Shown in pieces: positions 23,286-35,714 of a stretch of DNA of 64,000 bases. The DNA is taken from NCBI GenBank assembly GCA_030386875.1, contig CM059560.1, positions 26,468,183 through 26,532,182 on the forward strand. The letters are read 5' to 3'. The number at the start of each line of letters is the position of its first letter. Position 1 is the first letter of the stretch. Source of the stretch: Morinoia aosen. Taxonomy: Eukaryota > Arthropoda > Malacostraca > Amphipoda > Talitridae. A program made the translations under genes and the position numbers. Under the pieces are notes generated by a model. That model made no database searches and was not told the origin of the DNA. It was given only the letters and a program-made list of their open reading frames with translations.

Positions 23286-24372
23286 GCTTATGTCACCTTG
23301 ATAATTTCTCCTTGTATCTTCGAACATTCAAGGAGCTTTGAAAATGAAGAAGTGATCAGTTGAACAGCCTCTGCCTTGCCAATTATGCCGATGGCTTTTT
23401 AGCTTGCCTCCCAGATGCGGTAACTTATCTGGTAAAATTATACTCTCACCGTCTTGAGTGGCCTCGTTAAAATTGTTGTAGAAATATATATCGTGGGAGC
23501 AAGCACGAGACAGCGAGCACAAAAACGATGCTCTTAAAATGGTTCTTCTTGAGAAATCTGAGAGAAGTAAGAATCATTTGGAAACTCTTTAAATATCATG
23601 TCCAGCACTACGCCCAACTATGTTCTTTTTTCCCATTTCATTTATTATTTTGTATAGAAATTCTCGTGGAAAAGTAAAGTTCATTTCGTTCGTTTCGTTT
23701 TCTCAAAGTACAGAAAATGACGCTGAATCCTAGTTAGACGTGCGTTCTAATATGCACAAGCAATGAATTTCAACCAAAATATGCGTTGAGCAAAGGCCAC
23801 GAAATTACGTTTCGAGGTAATGCGCTCTGCTAAGAAAATTGTCGACTTTTAAAAGGTAAGAAATAACCATTACTCCGCTCCACTGTCTCTCGGTAGCAAC
23901 TTCAAGACCAAGTTTATGCGGCCTTGCTGGAAAAAATTGAATTAGCTTTTTCTACATTAATGTTTATTGGGTTGAGGAAGTGCTGGAGGGTGGGGAGTTC
24001 AACAAAAAGGGAACAGGGGTATCAATGAACGTTGCTTAGCACAAAAACAAGCATGCCAGAAAACCGGGTTTGATCCCTGAAGGACAGTTGAAGAATGTTT
24101 TTATGTCACCGCAGTTTCAGCAGTCGAATACTACCTTCATCCTAGTGTGTAATTGGCGTATGACAACTGTAAATGTGGGGTTTCCCTGTTTTTTTTTGTC
24201 GGTCTAATCGCAACTTCGAAGGATTATTACTAACCCCACCATTAGCGGAAGCACAATCGTTTGCACAACATGTATACCATTTTATCAGTCATCAATAATA
24301 ATGAAGTAATTGTAATGGGGCATCAAATGCTCTTAGTTAATCACATTTGACGTGAATTCGGCCGATATTTCC
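23286..24372. other. Stretch without a recognised gene
   Basis: Ordinary AT-rich DNA. The longest frames are about 65 codons. No repeat-family copy, transposase trace or RNA gene is seen. Confidence 0.55.
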
Positions 24373-24723
24373 CTCCTCAGGGGGATACATCTATTGTATC
24401 TATATGAATTAGCGCTCCCAGAGGTAAAATGTGAGGTACCGAGCTATGAGTTAAGTTGATTTTCTTTTTGTTTAAAATGTTTTTTTTTGTTTGTTTTATT
24501 AGACACCATCTTTTTTCGTTTTTTTACAGTCCTGTTTTTCAGTACCTACTACTTTCTTCAACTTTTATCTTGTTTTATGAATTTCTTTCTCAATTTACTG
24601 TTTCTGTGCACCTTTTCCATAGGTTCTGCGTTCCCTTAAGTCCATACTAAATGGTGTCTACCTTCTTCCTCTCATTCAAACATTTTTGTCGCGGTTAGGG
24701 AGCCTTATGCTAACATCTAATCT
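24373..24723 (+). mobile_element. SINE-like retroposon copy K, full length, middle-aged
   Basis: Full copy with a well-kept head (CCTCAGGGGGATACATCTA, AGCGCTCCCAGAGG), the younger-class deletion (TGCACCTTTTCCATAG), the acceptor-like run CTGTTTTTCAG and an ACATCTAATC tail. Substitutions are more frequent than in copies C and R. I could not find an exact flanking duplication. Confidence 0.87.
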
Positions 24724-27700
24724 CGGGAGGCATTTCTAGTTCAGTTAATTCTGAAAAAGTTGATTCACGTTGATAATTTAAGCAGGAGTACTGTTTCATT
24801 TACAAAATACTGAAAGTCAGTTTTCACGTTTCTTGTTTTATTTTAGTTTCCCTGTTCGTGTATTCTCCAGTTACTTTTAGTTTGTTGTTCACAACCGCTG
24901 TTTCGCAGCCACTCGTCAATTTTTCAGGCTTTAACTGTGTCGGTTACATTTAGCTGTTGCCGTTTTCCTTCGTGCACCCATTCTTGCAACTCTACTTATT
25001 GTGGAACTGCGCTCATTCATTTGAGGTTTCTTTCATAGTCTTTAGTGATCTCGAAAGTCCTCTGTGTTCCGCGTCGTTACGGTTTCTTGGGCTCGAGCTC
25101 TTATTGGCTTGAAAATATCTGTCGGTACGATGGTAAAATATAACGCGACTGTAGCCGTTAATGTTCGTATGCTAATCTGAGTTTTATAAATCGAAATAAA
25201 GTTTAGGCCGTTTTCTAATTCACCAATAGATGCGACGTATAAGAAGAAAAATATGACTATGAACCTTGAGAAAATGTTGTTGTATAGTAGAATTGAGATC
25301 TTCTAAAGAAGTTGATACTGCGCTGGAGAGTGTTGACGATGGTGAGTGTGTGGCAGCGTTGAGCTCATCTCGAGCAAAGCCTCATGATGCCGCCGAGCCC
25401 ATAAGGTGTTCTGGAACGCAGTTCGTGCGTGGCGCTCTTTTCCCGTCTTATCCCTTAGGCGCGTGCTTCCCTCTTCAAAACTTGGGTGTGAACGACTCGT
25501 CTAAATCCCGCTGGTACGAACTTGATAATTCTCGAGGCAAAACTTTTCATTTTGGAATGCAAAGGAGGTTGTTCGAGCTTACCGACGACCAGTTTGTCTG
25601 GTGCAACGAGGTCGTCGCTGCTGCTTCTGCTTCTGATGCTCTTCTTCCATTGTTGTTGATGTTCTGATGGCCGATAGTTTTATGCTATTCTCTTATATAT
25701 ATTATTTATGCATTTTTTACAAAGCGTTGCTTCTACAGCGTATAAATTTATGCTGATGCTCTTATTAGGCTACTTTTGGCATGAAGTTGTTTGCCGTTTT
25801 CAATCTGCTTTATTTTGTGCAGGCCGAGTTGCCATGCTCTGCAGTTCAGGATTTCATCACTCGAAAATGCCAGTCCGAGTTTACGAGACTGCGTACGACC
25901 TTCTATTAAAAAACTCAACGAATCATTGAAATATTCTCGGATGTGGGATACTTCATTTGCATACGAATCACCTTCTGTTTATATGCACAGCAATGTTGTA
26001 AGTATTTAGCTCATACGCTTTTGGACCTTCACGACTGTTGTGTTTCTGTTACGTGTGGTACTACTCAGTAAACAGTGGTACTACTATGTTTATGTTAGTG
26101 TTGTAAAGACACAAGTCTTGACTAAAATTTTCTGGCTCGCACACTCATAGACTACCTGCATTTCTACTTACTGATCAATGAGTGCGTGACACTCTTTTGT
26201 TATCGTGTTGTTGATTTGCTAGTCCAGTATTCTACGCAATTTATTCATCGTAAAGAATTATTACAATGCAAAACTCAGCAAGACAAAATACATGCAAGAT
26301 TGCTAAAGAATACTTTGGCATATTGGCATTGCTCGCAGGTGGTTCTCAAGGAAATAGCCTTGCTGAAACAAATATAATTTAATTTTTTGGGAAAAAGATA
26401 CCATTGACTAAAATAAATCTTGACAAAAGCTCAGACTAGTTCGTTGCCTTTTCAATAAAATTTTCTGTAGTTTTATTTGAACTCGCCTATAACTGCTTAA
26501 TATAGCATGTATATTGAATGATTGTTTTGTTTGTACCTCGCCGTTCTCGATTTATTCTTTCATCACGTGCTTCATTCGAGGAAAGAAGTATTATTTACTG
26601 TACCTGGAAGTTGCAGCTGCGCATTTTTTGAGCAGTTGGAGCGGCACACGAACTCCGACACGTACGGAGCGAAGTTTGCGAGTCCGCGATGCATGACGTC
26701 GCTGGCTCTAATGCGACGCTCCAGGCTCGCATCTGTTCAATTCATTTTGTTTCGAGCCGTCAACTTTTTTTCCCCGTGCGTTTGTAGGCAGAATTTTTGC
26801 TAGCAAGTCTGGGAGTCACTTTTTAGCGAGGTTTGATGGCTTGGTCGTGATGCAAGTTTCTGCAAAGTTGCCGCCTAAGCTCCTTAGGTCTAATGGAAAT
26901 GAAAAGCGTTCTTCAGCCGGTCGGCCCCACTCACCAGGCTCTGCATATCACCTCCTCCCGAGTCGCGGCCTCCATGGAGAGGACGGACGCTTGTAGCACT
27001 TGTAAAGAGTGTCGTGCAGTTCCCTAGAACTGGTTTTCATTTCTTAGGTCGAGAGTTATTCTTTGACTTTCGTCTGTTGGACTCATTTGTGAAGGAATAT
27101 ATTGTATTTTCTGATATTTATGATCAGTCCTCTTTTTAATTCAGTTGCGAATGAGATTCCTAATTAAAATGTAAGAAAGTTGTATGTTATACTTGAAGAC
27201 TAAATTAATGAAAAACTATACAGTACGGTAGATGTTTACTGGGTCATTTTTAGAGCTTGGTCGGTTATGGTCAAACGTGTAGGAAGGTATTCCATTGAAA
27301 TGTTTATATATTTCAGAACATTGTTCCGAGAAAAGCTGAGTTGCGTTTTGATATTTGTTCGTCTTCTAGTTTTCTCACAGTCCTGCATATACATGAATCT
27401 GATTGTACGTGGGAGACATTATCTTTTCAATGTTCGTGTAGTTATCGTCTGATTCTTATTTGTGCACGATATTTTGGGGACTTCGGGCGTTCAGTGCTTT
27501 AGAATTTAACCAATTCGAAAGCTTGGACAATTTTTTCAAAAATTGCCCACTGTCCAGTTGATGTTTTATCAGCAAATTTTAGCGAATGCTAAGAGTTTTG
27601 GCTGGTAGTGTATAAAATATGCTGTACTTCAGTGACTCACAGCGCGTTATCATTTTGCCTTCGTTTATCAAGATAGGTTATCGCAGACATGTTGGTAGAG

Positions 27701-29226
27701 TAGAGGGCGCGTCTTGGTTGTTCCGTTTCCGGAGTGCTTTTCAAATTGTGATACGAAGCGTTGATTCTCAGTGACGCAATTTGCCGCCTCTGAGCAAAGC
27801 CTTGGTAGTTCAGAGAGAGAGCTGAGTTTAACATCTTCATGCAGCGAATCTCGCTTCACTCGGGCCGCTGCATGGTGCTCAGATTCAGTTGAAGTTGTTG
27901 GCTTCCGGGTTTGCTTCCACGAAACCCTGAATAGTTGCGCAATTCTGTTATAGTGAACACTGGGGTTTTCATATGTCTGATTCATATTCAAATGAAATAC
28001 GATGTTGAAATTTACTACACGAGTAGGATGTCTCTGAAATGATAGTAGTTGGAGCTGATGCCGATGGCCTTTTGCAAGTATGTGTATCAGGCGGTAGTCA
28101 TTCATCAGCTTTTAATGAACTTTGACCATGTAATTTCTTCTACTATAATAGTGAAGTATGCGTTTTTCCATTCACAATTAGGATTGTATGTTAAATACAG
28201 AATGATTCGGTTCATTTTTGTTTGGTTGGGGTAATATTAAAGTTTGTTCGTCACCTTACAGTGGGTTTTGAGTTCGATGTTGAGCAGAAATTTTTGATGT
28301 GTAGGGCGTTGGGTTAACTGACAGCTTCTCTTGTGAATGCTTTGCGGGATTTTAAGATGCTCTTTCCTGTGTTCGGCGTATTGAGTCTGTGAGTGCCGTG
28401 AGAAGTGCAAATTGAAATTGCTCTTTCATGTTTTAAGCGTAACTAGGGGACTTAGCTCTCAACGAAGAGTAGATATGATTTATGCATTTCACTCGAAGGT
28501 AAGAGCAGAGGGTAAGATCATTTAGTTAGAATATTGAAAATGATGGTCGGGTGAAAGTAAACGAGTTGTATTTCACTTGGATACAGGTAAGTTAATGAAA
28601 TTAGTGTATTTGTTGGCTGGACACGCAGAGTTCAAGAATCCGGTGCGTAACTGCCCTATTTGACAGAGAGGACCAACTCTTGGTTGAGACGAAGTGCATT
28701 GTGCGCATGCTGGGTGGCGCGTGAGTATGCCTGCCCGCCGCTGTTGCCACTCGCTCTGGCGGCCCTCGCTCGTAACCTCAGCTAACTTGCGGGCCAAGTT
28801 GGGTCGTTACCTTCCGAGGGGAGCGGCAGCACAGAGCTGCCTCCTCGACCCCCGTGTTCTGCCTTTCCTCTCTCTCTGCTCAGCCGTTGTCTTTCTTTGT
28901 GGTCTCGCTCCACTGTTAGCGACATTCTTCGACTCTGTTCACTGCGCCCATCTCCGCTAGACTAAGAGGCGATAGGTTTAGCTCGTCAATTGCGTTGACA
29001 GGCTGTGTTGGTAAGATTTTAGTGCCAGTGAGGTACCACCCCAGTGATTTAGATCAGTTTTGATAGATATAATAATCGGATCGAAAACAACGTTACTTCC
29101 GGAAAGAATACTTCTGTAGTTGTATGAGAATGCTACACGATCTTGAAGGTCCACCAAAATGGAGTTTATGTTCACGTATTTTCCAACAGCAACCCATTGT
29201 GCTCTGAGAGCTCTGTAATGGTCTGT
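24724..29226. other. Stretch without a recognised gene
   Basis: GC-richer patches at 25330-25640, 26620-26760, 26900-27000 and 28680-28950 alternate with AT-rich DNA. The longest frames are 133 codons (+, 25266-25667) and 145 codons (minus, 27668-28105); neither product has a recognisable domain, and the second overlaps open frames on the other strand. At 4.5 kb this is one of the longer stretches without a retroposon copy. Confidence 0.5.
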
Positions 29227-29424
29227 CTAACCCTTAACCGTACCATGTGCCATATATGGCACACTCATCAAAAAAATTCTAACGCAATTTTTTGTTTGTC
29301 GAATTTGTGTCCTAATGTAATTTTTCAAGCTTTCTGACGGAAGGCATTTAGAGTTAGTGTGAAGCAATAACAGTGGTTGTGATACTGGAAATATGAGTAA
29401 GTAAATTAGGCCTGCGAGGGTTAA
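29227..29424 (+). mobile_element. piggyBac-like MITE copy 1, palindrome-bearing
   Basis: About 198 bases with worn terminal repeats: CTAACCCTTAACCG at the left and, on the other strand, TTAACCCTCGCAGG at the right, each at a TTAA-like site. Just inside the left end is a perfect 18-base palindrome, TGTGCCATATATGGCACA, at 29246-29263. The middle (CTAATGTAATTTTTCAAG, then GGTTGTGATA and ATATGAGTAAGTA) aligns with the other three copies. It is non-autonomous and too short for a transposase. Confidence 0.78.
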
Positions 29425-29831
29425 GTGTTGAAATTCCACCGCTCCGGTGCCAATTGCTATGGTTCTCTTGAGGTGGCTGTTTTCAAGCCTATGACGCAAT
29501 CTTTACGTGTTATTTTCGTTTCCAATAATGCTGGATCAACGTAAGATTTTCGCGTGATATTATTTCAAGAATGTGTGCAACGCAGTACGCTCTGTTCGTA
29601 TCTTCGTTATCATATTTTTGTAACGCCAGCGTAACATTTTTCTTTTCACTCATATCTTCCATTAATCACTCACAAGATGGATAAATCATCTGTAGTTCGT
29701 ATCAAACTTATCCTATAATGACAAATCAACGATTCAGGACTTCAAAGTTTCTAGGTATTAGGTAGCGTGATTTTCAACTTCAATTACGTCAGCGACAACG
29801 TGCAACTCCATCCTTGACAAGGAAGTAAGGC
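29425..29831. other. Stretch without a recognised gene
   Basis: AT-rich DNA between the MITE and a transposase scrap. The part 29760-29831 may be the degraded upstream portion of that transposase, but no frame there is convincing. Confidence 0.45.
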
Positions 29832-29906
29832 GACCTGAACCCCATTGAAGGGTTATTGCCTAAGAGGAAAGAATTCCGGAATTACCTTGCACGTCAAAGA
29901 AATGCC
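29832..29906 (+). pseudogene. Tc1/IS630-like transposase scrap
   Basis: Twenty-five codons read DLNPIEGLLPKRKEFRNYLA and on to RQRNA. DLNPIE is the signature around the last catalytic acid of Tc1/IS630-type transposases, and a lysine/arginine-rich stretch normally follows. Upstream frames are broken and no terminal repeats were located, so only this short piece is claimed. It could be part of a larger relic spanning about 29700-30000. Confidence 0.55.
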
Positions 29907-30447
29907 TAACACGTCAAAATGAGCCTAATGCATTATAGATAATTCTACTTTTGAATAAGAGATGGGATCAGGGCTCGAGAGAACGCTAGTAAATAACGAA
30001 ACTTATCTTGCTTGCCGGTTCCTGGTTGGCGATTTGAATGAGAAATTTTAAGCACGTTTATACGTCACTTAGATCTTGATGATGAATGACAACAAAGTGA
30101 TTTCATCTAGAAAGTTCCTCGCCGTGCCCTAGGGGCAAGCAGGGCAATCTTCGCCAATCACTGTCGTCTGAGGACTGCCCGTTTCTCTCTCGAGGGAAGC
30201 CTGTCCACCGCCGTGACTCGCAAGGAGCCGTTGTGTGACGGTCATCATCGAGTGTCTCGAGCGAGCAATGTCATTCTATGATGAAGCTTTGAAGCCCTAT
30301 TTTCAGTAGAAATATCGATTATTACTTAATTAGCTTGCTAATGACATCTTGTTTAGTTTTCCTAAGAAAATGGATCAAAAATGAGAAGATTGTTAAAATA
30401 CTAACTTTTTCTTGGCGTCAACATCTGGCTTCTTCTATTGGCGGTAG
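29907..30447. other. Stretch without a recognised gene
   Basis: Nothing recognised. A GC-richer patch lies at 30120-30260. The sequence TACTAAC at about 30399-30405, followed by a pyrimidine run, is the putative branch point for the exon candidate that follows. Confidence 0.45.
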
Positions 30448-30587
30448 TTCTTCGTCTTGGAGTCGCTGGATGGGGGGATCTGATGCTGGTGCAGGCCCCG
30501 GAATGTCAACGTTCGGTTCGAGTCACACTGTTGATGCGTCCTCTGCGGTCTCACTTGAATATGAAGATTTGATTTCAAGTCGTATAT
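30448..30587 (+). CDS. Candidate coding exon, unknown protein
   Basis: A consensus branch point, TACTAAC, lies about 45 bases upstream of the first downstream AG (30446-30447), with TTTTTCTT in between. The single long open frame then reads SSSWSRWMGGSDAGAGPGMS followed by TFGSSHTVDASSAVSLEYED and LISSR. This serine/glycine-rich, linker-like stretch looks more like protein than the surrounding frames do. Possible donors are GTATAT at 30582 or GTAAAG at 30588, both weak. I do not recognise the protein. The first base completes a split codon. It is an exon candidate by appearance only and may be chance. Confidence 0.22.
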
Positions 30588-33500
30588 GTAAAGCGTTATG
30601 AGATAACTCATAACAATTCATAATTGAAGAAAGTTGAATAATATCACATCAACATTTGTTGCGTTATTTCAACCTGGATGTGAGTGCTAGCACGTTCAGG
30701 GATTTATTCATAGTCAATGGTTTCTCTTCAAAGACCCACTTTCAGTGCAGCATCAATCCCTATAAAGAATGGTTTGATTAGTATCCATAATGAATACATT
30801 CTATGATAGTTACAAAAATGTTCTGAACAATATCTACATTCTTAACCCTCATTTAAGATCTTTAGTGAACCCAAGTTCGAGTGCATCATCTCATGGAAGT
30901 ATATTGAAGTTAAGTGACATTTTCAGTGAATCGATTAACGTCTGATAAATTTGGATCAGTGAATAAATCTTCCTGCAATATTGCATAACATTTGACACCC
31001 AATAACCCGTAATTACGTGTCGAATGGGACTTCCGTGGTTTTGTATATGGGTATCTCGTTTGATTTCTTTGTCATGTATTGGTATTTGGTATATACTCTA
31101 AAAGTACCGAACAGCAGCATTCTGTTAACACAAGCATGGTTATCTCTTTGAATGTAAAAAACGCCTTGTTGCTTGTCCAATTGGGTGAAAGTAGGACTAG
31201 TACCTCTCAGGTGTAGGTGAAATTACATACCGCAATGTCAACAGAGTGCACACATGAAACTCGCCAACACTCGGGCATTGGCTGTGCATGTACCATATTT
31301 GTTGATTTTATGATTGCATATCACTTTTATTGTACAAGTAATTATGTTTCGCCTCACTGAAAATTTCTTGGTAGAACTAAAACCATAAGTTTGCGCAGTA
31401 GAATTGTTCTTTTCTGCATATTGGGCACCGAATTCTTTTCCTTGGTAGGAGGTAAGGTGCTTTAAACCAATAGGAACCGTTCTCGTTTCTGTTTATTGTG
31501 TCTATTTTCAAGATTGTATTTCGCCCTCGAAGGTCATTTTGATTTTATTTGTGTTTTCATTTTTTTTGTGTTTGGTTTTGCTCATGCCAGCATATATTCC
31601 TTTTACAACCGATATGATGAGCTGTCTTTTCATCCGAAGATAGTCTCCTGGGTAATTTTTTTAGTTCTTCCGGATGGATTTTATTACTTGCGATATTCAG
31701 GTCGTAAATTGATACTGGTGCTAAATGTTTCACGTAATTATAACTTCTCTATGATGCAGCTGCAGTTTTTCTAGTTTTTCCTCCACTTTGCCGGGCCACC
31801 TTTTGTTGAGTAATTAAATTATCCACACGCATGAGTCGCAACGCTTCTTCAAGCCGGTTCCTAGTTCAAGTGTAAAAAATAATTTTTGCGCTGCTGATGC
31901 AGTGTTCGAGGAAGTTGGTTAAAATGCAGAGTTAGAGAGAGGCGGTCGACATTCTGCTTGAGTGCGGATATTGGATTAGCTGAATTTGACGCTTGACAAA
32001 TTGAAGAAAAATTCTCTTTCAAGGAGCAAAGTCTTGAACTCAGGGCGACTCGACAACCGGGGGGGCTCGCCATGAAGTCGTTTTGTATTCCCAGCTGTGC
32101 ATCAGTCTCGGATGCACCGAATTTTTGCTGCCGTCTTCAAAAGAAGAGCTTTTAATGGAAATTCCTTTCCGCGCCGACGTCGGATTGCGAGATTTATTGA
32201 CTCTCCGGTCTTCAACTCAACTAGAGCTGGCGCGACGAAACTCCTTTTCCTTTATTTATTGAATCGTTGAGTAAATATGCAAACTATGGTAAGTAGTGGT
32301 GGAGGGGATCTCATTGCCGAATCATTTGATGTGCGATGATTTTATTTGGGCGGCAGTAATACTCTCTATCTCTATTTTATTAATCAAGGTATTTTCCTAA
32401 CGGTTTGAGAAGTTTTTAGATGGTTCAAATCCATTTGAATCACTCATAAACAGATATTATTTCATCAGACATCAGATACTAAAGTATTAAGAGTTCAAAC
32501 TTCATTATTAACTGACCGTCTACTCCCCGTTTTGATTCCCGGACACGCTACGTGTGCTGAGTTTGCGGTATTTAAAATCTTGACTTCTCACACGGCCTCT
32601 TACGAACAAAGTTAATGGAAAAAATTTCTTCTGCCGATTTCCCAATGCTGCACGGTTTATTCTGTCATCAATTTATTCCGTCATGCATTTGTAGTTGCCA
32701 GTAGGTCCCATACTTTGGTGAACATGAAAAATGAAGCACAAACTTATTAGGATGAACATTATTGCAATAATACTCATTCTATTCTGCAAATCCTGCGAAT
32801 TTCCTTAGCCTTCGTATTAGCACTATGAAAAATAATTTTTTTTTTGACACTGGAACTCATCGAGATACCAACATTATAATTCTATTATTTTTTGAGGCAA
32901 GCGTGGAGTCTTGGACACTCGTGGGATTATGTCGTTTTCCTGCCCTATCTCCGGTCTCGAATACGTGCCTTTCCTCCGTCTTGAGAGCATTATGAGCTTT
33001 ATTATGGAGAACGAGAGTGAGCTTGAGGATTTCCTGCCTCTTCTAGCTCTCACCGTACGCGTGTCGAACAAAATTTCTACTTATCATTACCGTTTGAAGT
33101 TACTTCGTAGGTGATAATTTCATTAACTTCCAGATATACATAAAAACGTTGGCGATTTCATGCTTCAGTCTAGTATCGGTTCGAATTGCGTGAGATCTGC
33201 ATGGAAACTTAATTCCTATGAATAAATGACAATTAGTAATAGGCTTTTTCAATTATTTTGTAGTGTTAAGTGCGAGCGTCTTACAACTTCGCAAATCTTT
33301 CTATTTTATGAAGAGTTTATTTATTATACTTGTGTTCTAAATGCTCAAGTGTTTGGAACATTTCTTATCGTTGTTAACTGTAGCGTTGTTCTTAAATTTG
33401 GTTGAATTCTCAAATATTTCGTACACATTGTTTTTGCTTCATGCGCACTATTTGGCGTGGTATAAATAGCAGTTGAAGTCCATAAATAGAAAAGTGAATG

Positions 33501-34143
33501 AAAGTTTTTTGAAGTGCGGAGAATGAAGAAATTTGGAAAAAATTGTTGGAATTGAAATCATGTCACTTACGTCTTCAGCGCAGAAAAATTGCCCGTAAAC
33601 GATTTAATCGTTCAAAAAAATAATGCTTGAATATAGATATACTTCAGCGTTCTAGCGCCTGCTATAGCGTATTTCTCATTAGAGGGTATTTAACAGGCGG
33701 TCCTTGTACATTTTCGAGTAAATGTTATCTGTTTCATACGGTTCGAGAGAGCTAATGCAAAATTTGATAATCAAACTTATTTTTGTCGTTCCATTTCGTG
33801 CATTTTATTGTAAGTTTAGAGTGGTGGAGGGTGGAGGTGGGGGTTCGGATGAGCTGCGGTTGCACCACTCGAGCACGATCTGGATGGTGTTCCGGTGCTT
33901 CTCTTGCAGGATGCTGAGCTGCTCTATCAAAGATGTTGACTTTCAATATTGGATGGTCGAGTGGCTTACATTTGGCCAACATCTAAATTAGATTCATTTC
34001 GTTTCTTCGTGGTTTTCTCTTTTTCTCTGAATTTCTTCATTCTTCAAGCCTGCTATTTTTAAAGCATCGTGGATTTTTTCCTTTTTCTCAATGTTTTACT
34101 ATGTACTTACGAACTTCCGAGGCGAGTTATTCGTACGCACAAA
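30588..34143. other. Stretch without a recognised gene
   Basis: AT-rich with no recognised gene, retroposon copy or transposon. A GC-richer patch lies at 32040-32200. An imperfect inverted repeat, GGTTCAAAT-CC-ATTTGAATC, sits at about 32423-32442. A G-rich run (GGTGGAGGTGGGGGTTCGG) lies near 33829-33847. Confidence 0.5.
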
Positions 34144-34474
34144 AAGCACTCCTATGGGGAAGGATGTGAGGTTCCGAGCTAATCGTTAGGTAGGTTTTCT
34201 GCTTGGTTGATATGAAAATTTTTATTTATTTTATTACGGACGATCTTTTTTGGTGTACTGTTGTCCTTTTATGCCAGCCTCCATTCCTTTTTTCTTTGAC
34301 CTAATGTTGTTATAAACTTTTTTTTAAATTTACTGTTTCTGTTTGAAAGGTGTGGGGACGCACTTTATGCATAAATTCCTCATTCCTTCGTTTGAAAGTT
34401 AAATGGTGCGTCCCTCCCTCTCTCGGGAACAGTTTAGTGTGGTTAGGGATGTTTAACCTAATTCGGAATCTAAT
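34144..34474 (+). mobile_element. SINE-like retroposon copy L, old, head eroded
   Basis: Recognisable from AGCACTCCTATGGGG (family AGCGCTCCCAGGGGG) through GTGAGGTTCCGAGCTAA to the GGTTAGGGATG block and an AATCTAAT-type tail. It keeps the block missing from young copies (GGTGTGGGGACGCAC). The first two hairpins are absent or unreadable. The acceptor-like run is weakened to TTTTATGCCAG. No flanking duplication is visible. Confidence 0.8.
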
Positions 34475-35623
34475 GTGCACCTGCGCGCGTCAACTTCTTA
34501 CGAGAACGCCTTTCTTTTGCACCCTATTATTACAAATTCTGAAATTTTGAGCTCCATATCAAAATTGATATAGCATTTTTGCATCATTCTTAGTCTCAGC
34601 TGTTCTATTTTATTTCTCAGTAAAATCCGTTAAGTTGTGGTGGAGTATTTTGATGGATATACTCATTCACCTATTTTGTTGCCTAATATATTTTGGCCGT
34701 TCTTTATTTAATTCCTAAGCTCTTACCAGGAATGGGTCAAGCGGACTATTTTCGTGAGGATATTTTCTGCACTCTGCGTTATTTAGCTTGGTGTTTGAAA
34801 TGACTTCATTTTCTCTTAATCTTGTATTTTTATTTTATTTTACGTGGCCTCTTAAGGAATTCTTCAAGGCTTGGCTCTCTTTGAGTGCTGATTGAATTGT
34901 ATTTTTACTGTATTCCCCTTTGACAATCGTTTCTCTGAGCGAAAACACTGGGTACTCCTCATAAGTGTCTAAAACCAATGATTCACGAAACTTGGGATGG
35001 ACACCCGTATTCAACACTGTTCTCGTAAAATTCTTGTGAAGTACGTTCAGTAGTCCCAGAATCATTTTTCAAGCAACCCTTATCCAGTTTTGATTTTCGA
35101 GCGTCCAATTTCCGTAGATATTATAGTTACATTTGCATTTCTTCTTATTTCATCTGACGCGACCATTTCCGACGAAGTTACTCTCATTGTAGAGGTGGTT
35201 TCATATGAAGAGTTATTCAACAAATTCACGCCTTGTATAGCATGAACGCCGTTGCCTACACCCGGCTTGTGAAATCGACTACAAACTTGTCGCTCACTCG
35301 AACAGCCTGTCACTCAGTGAGGCATTCGAGTGACTAGTCTGTCTCACTCATCCACACACTTCAGTAACCACCCTGTCACACACTAACTCTACTAACTGGT
35401 CATATCGTTACCTTCCATAACTTTTCATTAAGTTTTACAAAGATGATGTTCCTGCATTAAAGTGATTTCTGTCTCCGAATGATGTGTCGTACCGTCTGTT
35501 CAGTTAAGTAGTTATCAAAATTCCTGCGACCACCGCAGGATGATATTGTTGTTCAATTTTTTATCATTTTTTTGCCAGCCCTCAACAGTTACTTGAATCT
35601 TAACTTTTTTTAATATATTTTAG
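34475..35623. other. Stretch without a recognised gene
   Basis: AT-rich with short frames on both strands. Small CACTCA-type repeats occur at 35290-35400. No gene or repeat-family copy is recognised. The pyrimidine/AT run TTAACTTTTTTTAATATATT at about 35600-35619 leads to the acceptor of the exon candidate that follows. Confidence 0.5.
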
Positions 35624-35714
35624 TGTCGGTCTCAAGCACGTTGTACTATGCGTGAACTCAGCTCAGGATATAGGCGTACGAATTTTTATAGCACCCCATA
35701 CCTGCGGCGCGATG
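35624..35714 (+). CDS. Candidate coding exon, unknown protein
   Basis: A plausible acceptor (CTTAAC about 23 bases upstream, then a T-rich run, then TTTTAG) is followed by 91 bases. The first frame reads CRSQARCTMRELSSGYRRTN then FYSTPYLRRD and hits a stop just past the putative donor GTAACT at 35715. The second frame is also open and runs on to 35838. Two competing open frames and a mediocre donor make this weak. I recognise neither peptide. It does not join in frame to the candidates at 30448 or 56440 in its first frame. Confidence 0.17.

Noticed and set aside
27668-28105. 145-codon minus-strand ORF
   Set aside because: No recognisable domain, ordinary composition, and overlapping open frames on the other strand.
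32418-32445. GATGGTTCAAAT string as part of a tRNA-type SINE or a tRNA gene
   Set aside because: Only about a dozen bases match; no cloverleaf or flanking family sequence is present.
33177-33195. GGTTCGAATTGCG as a tRNA T-arm
   Set aside because: No matching acceptor, D or anticodon arms in the surrounding 80 bases.
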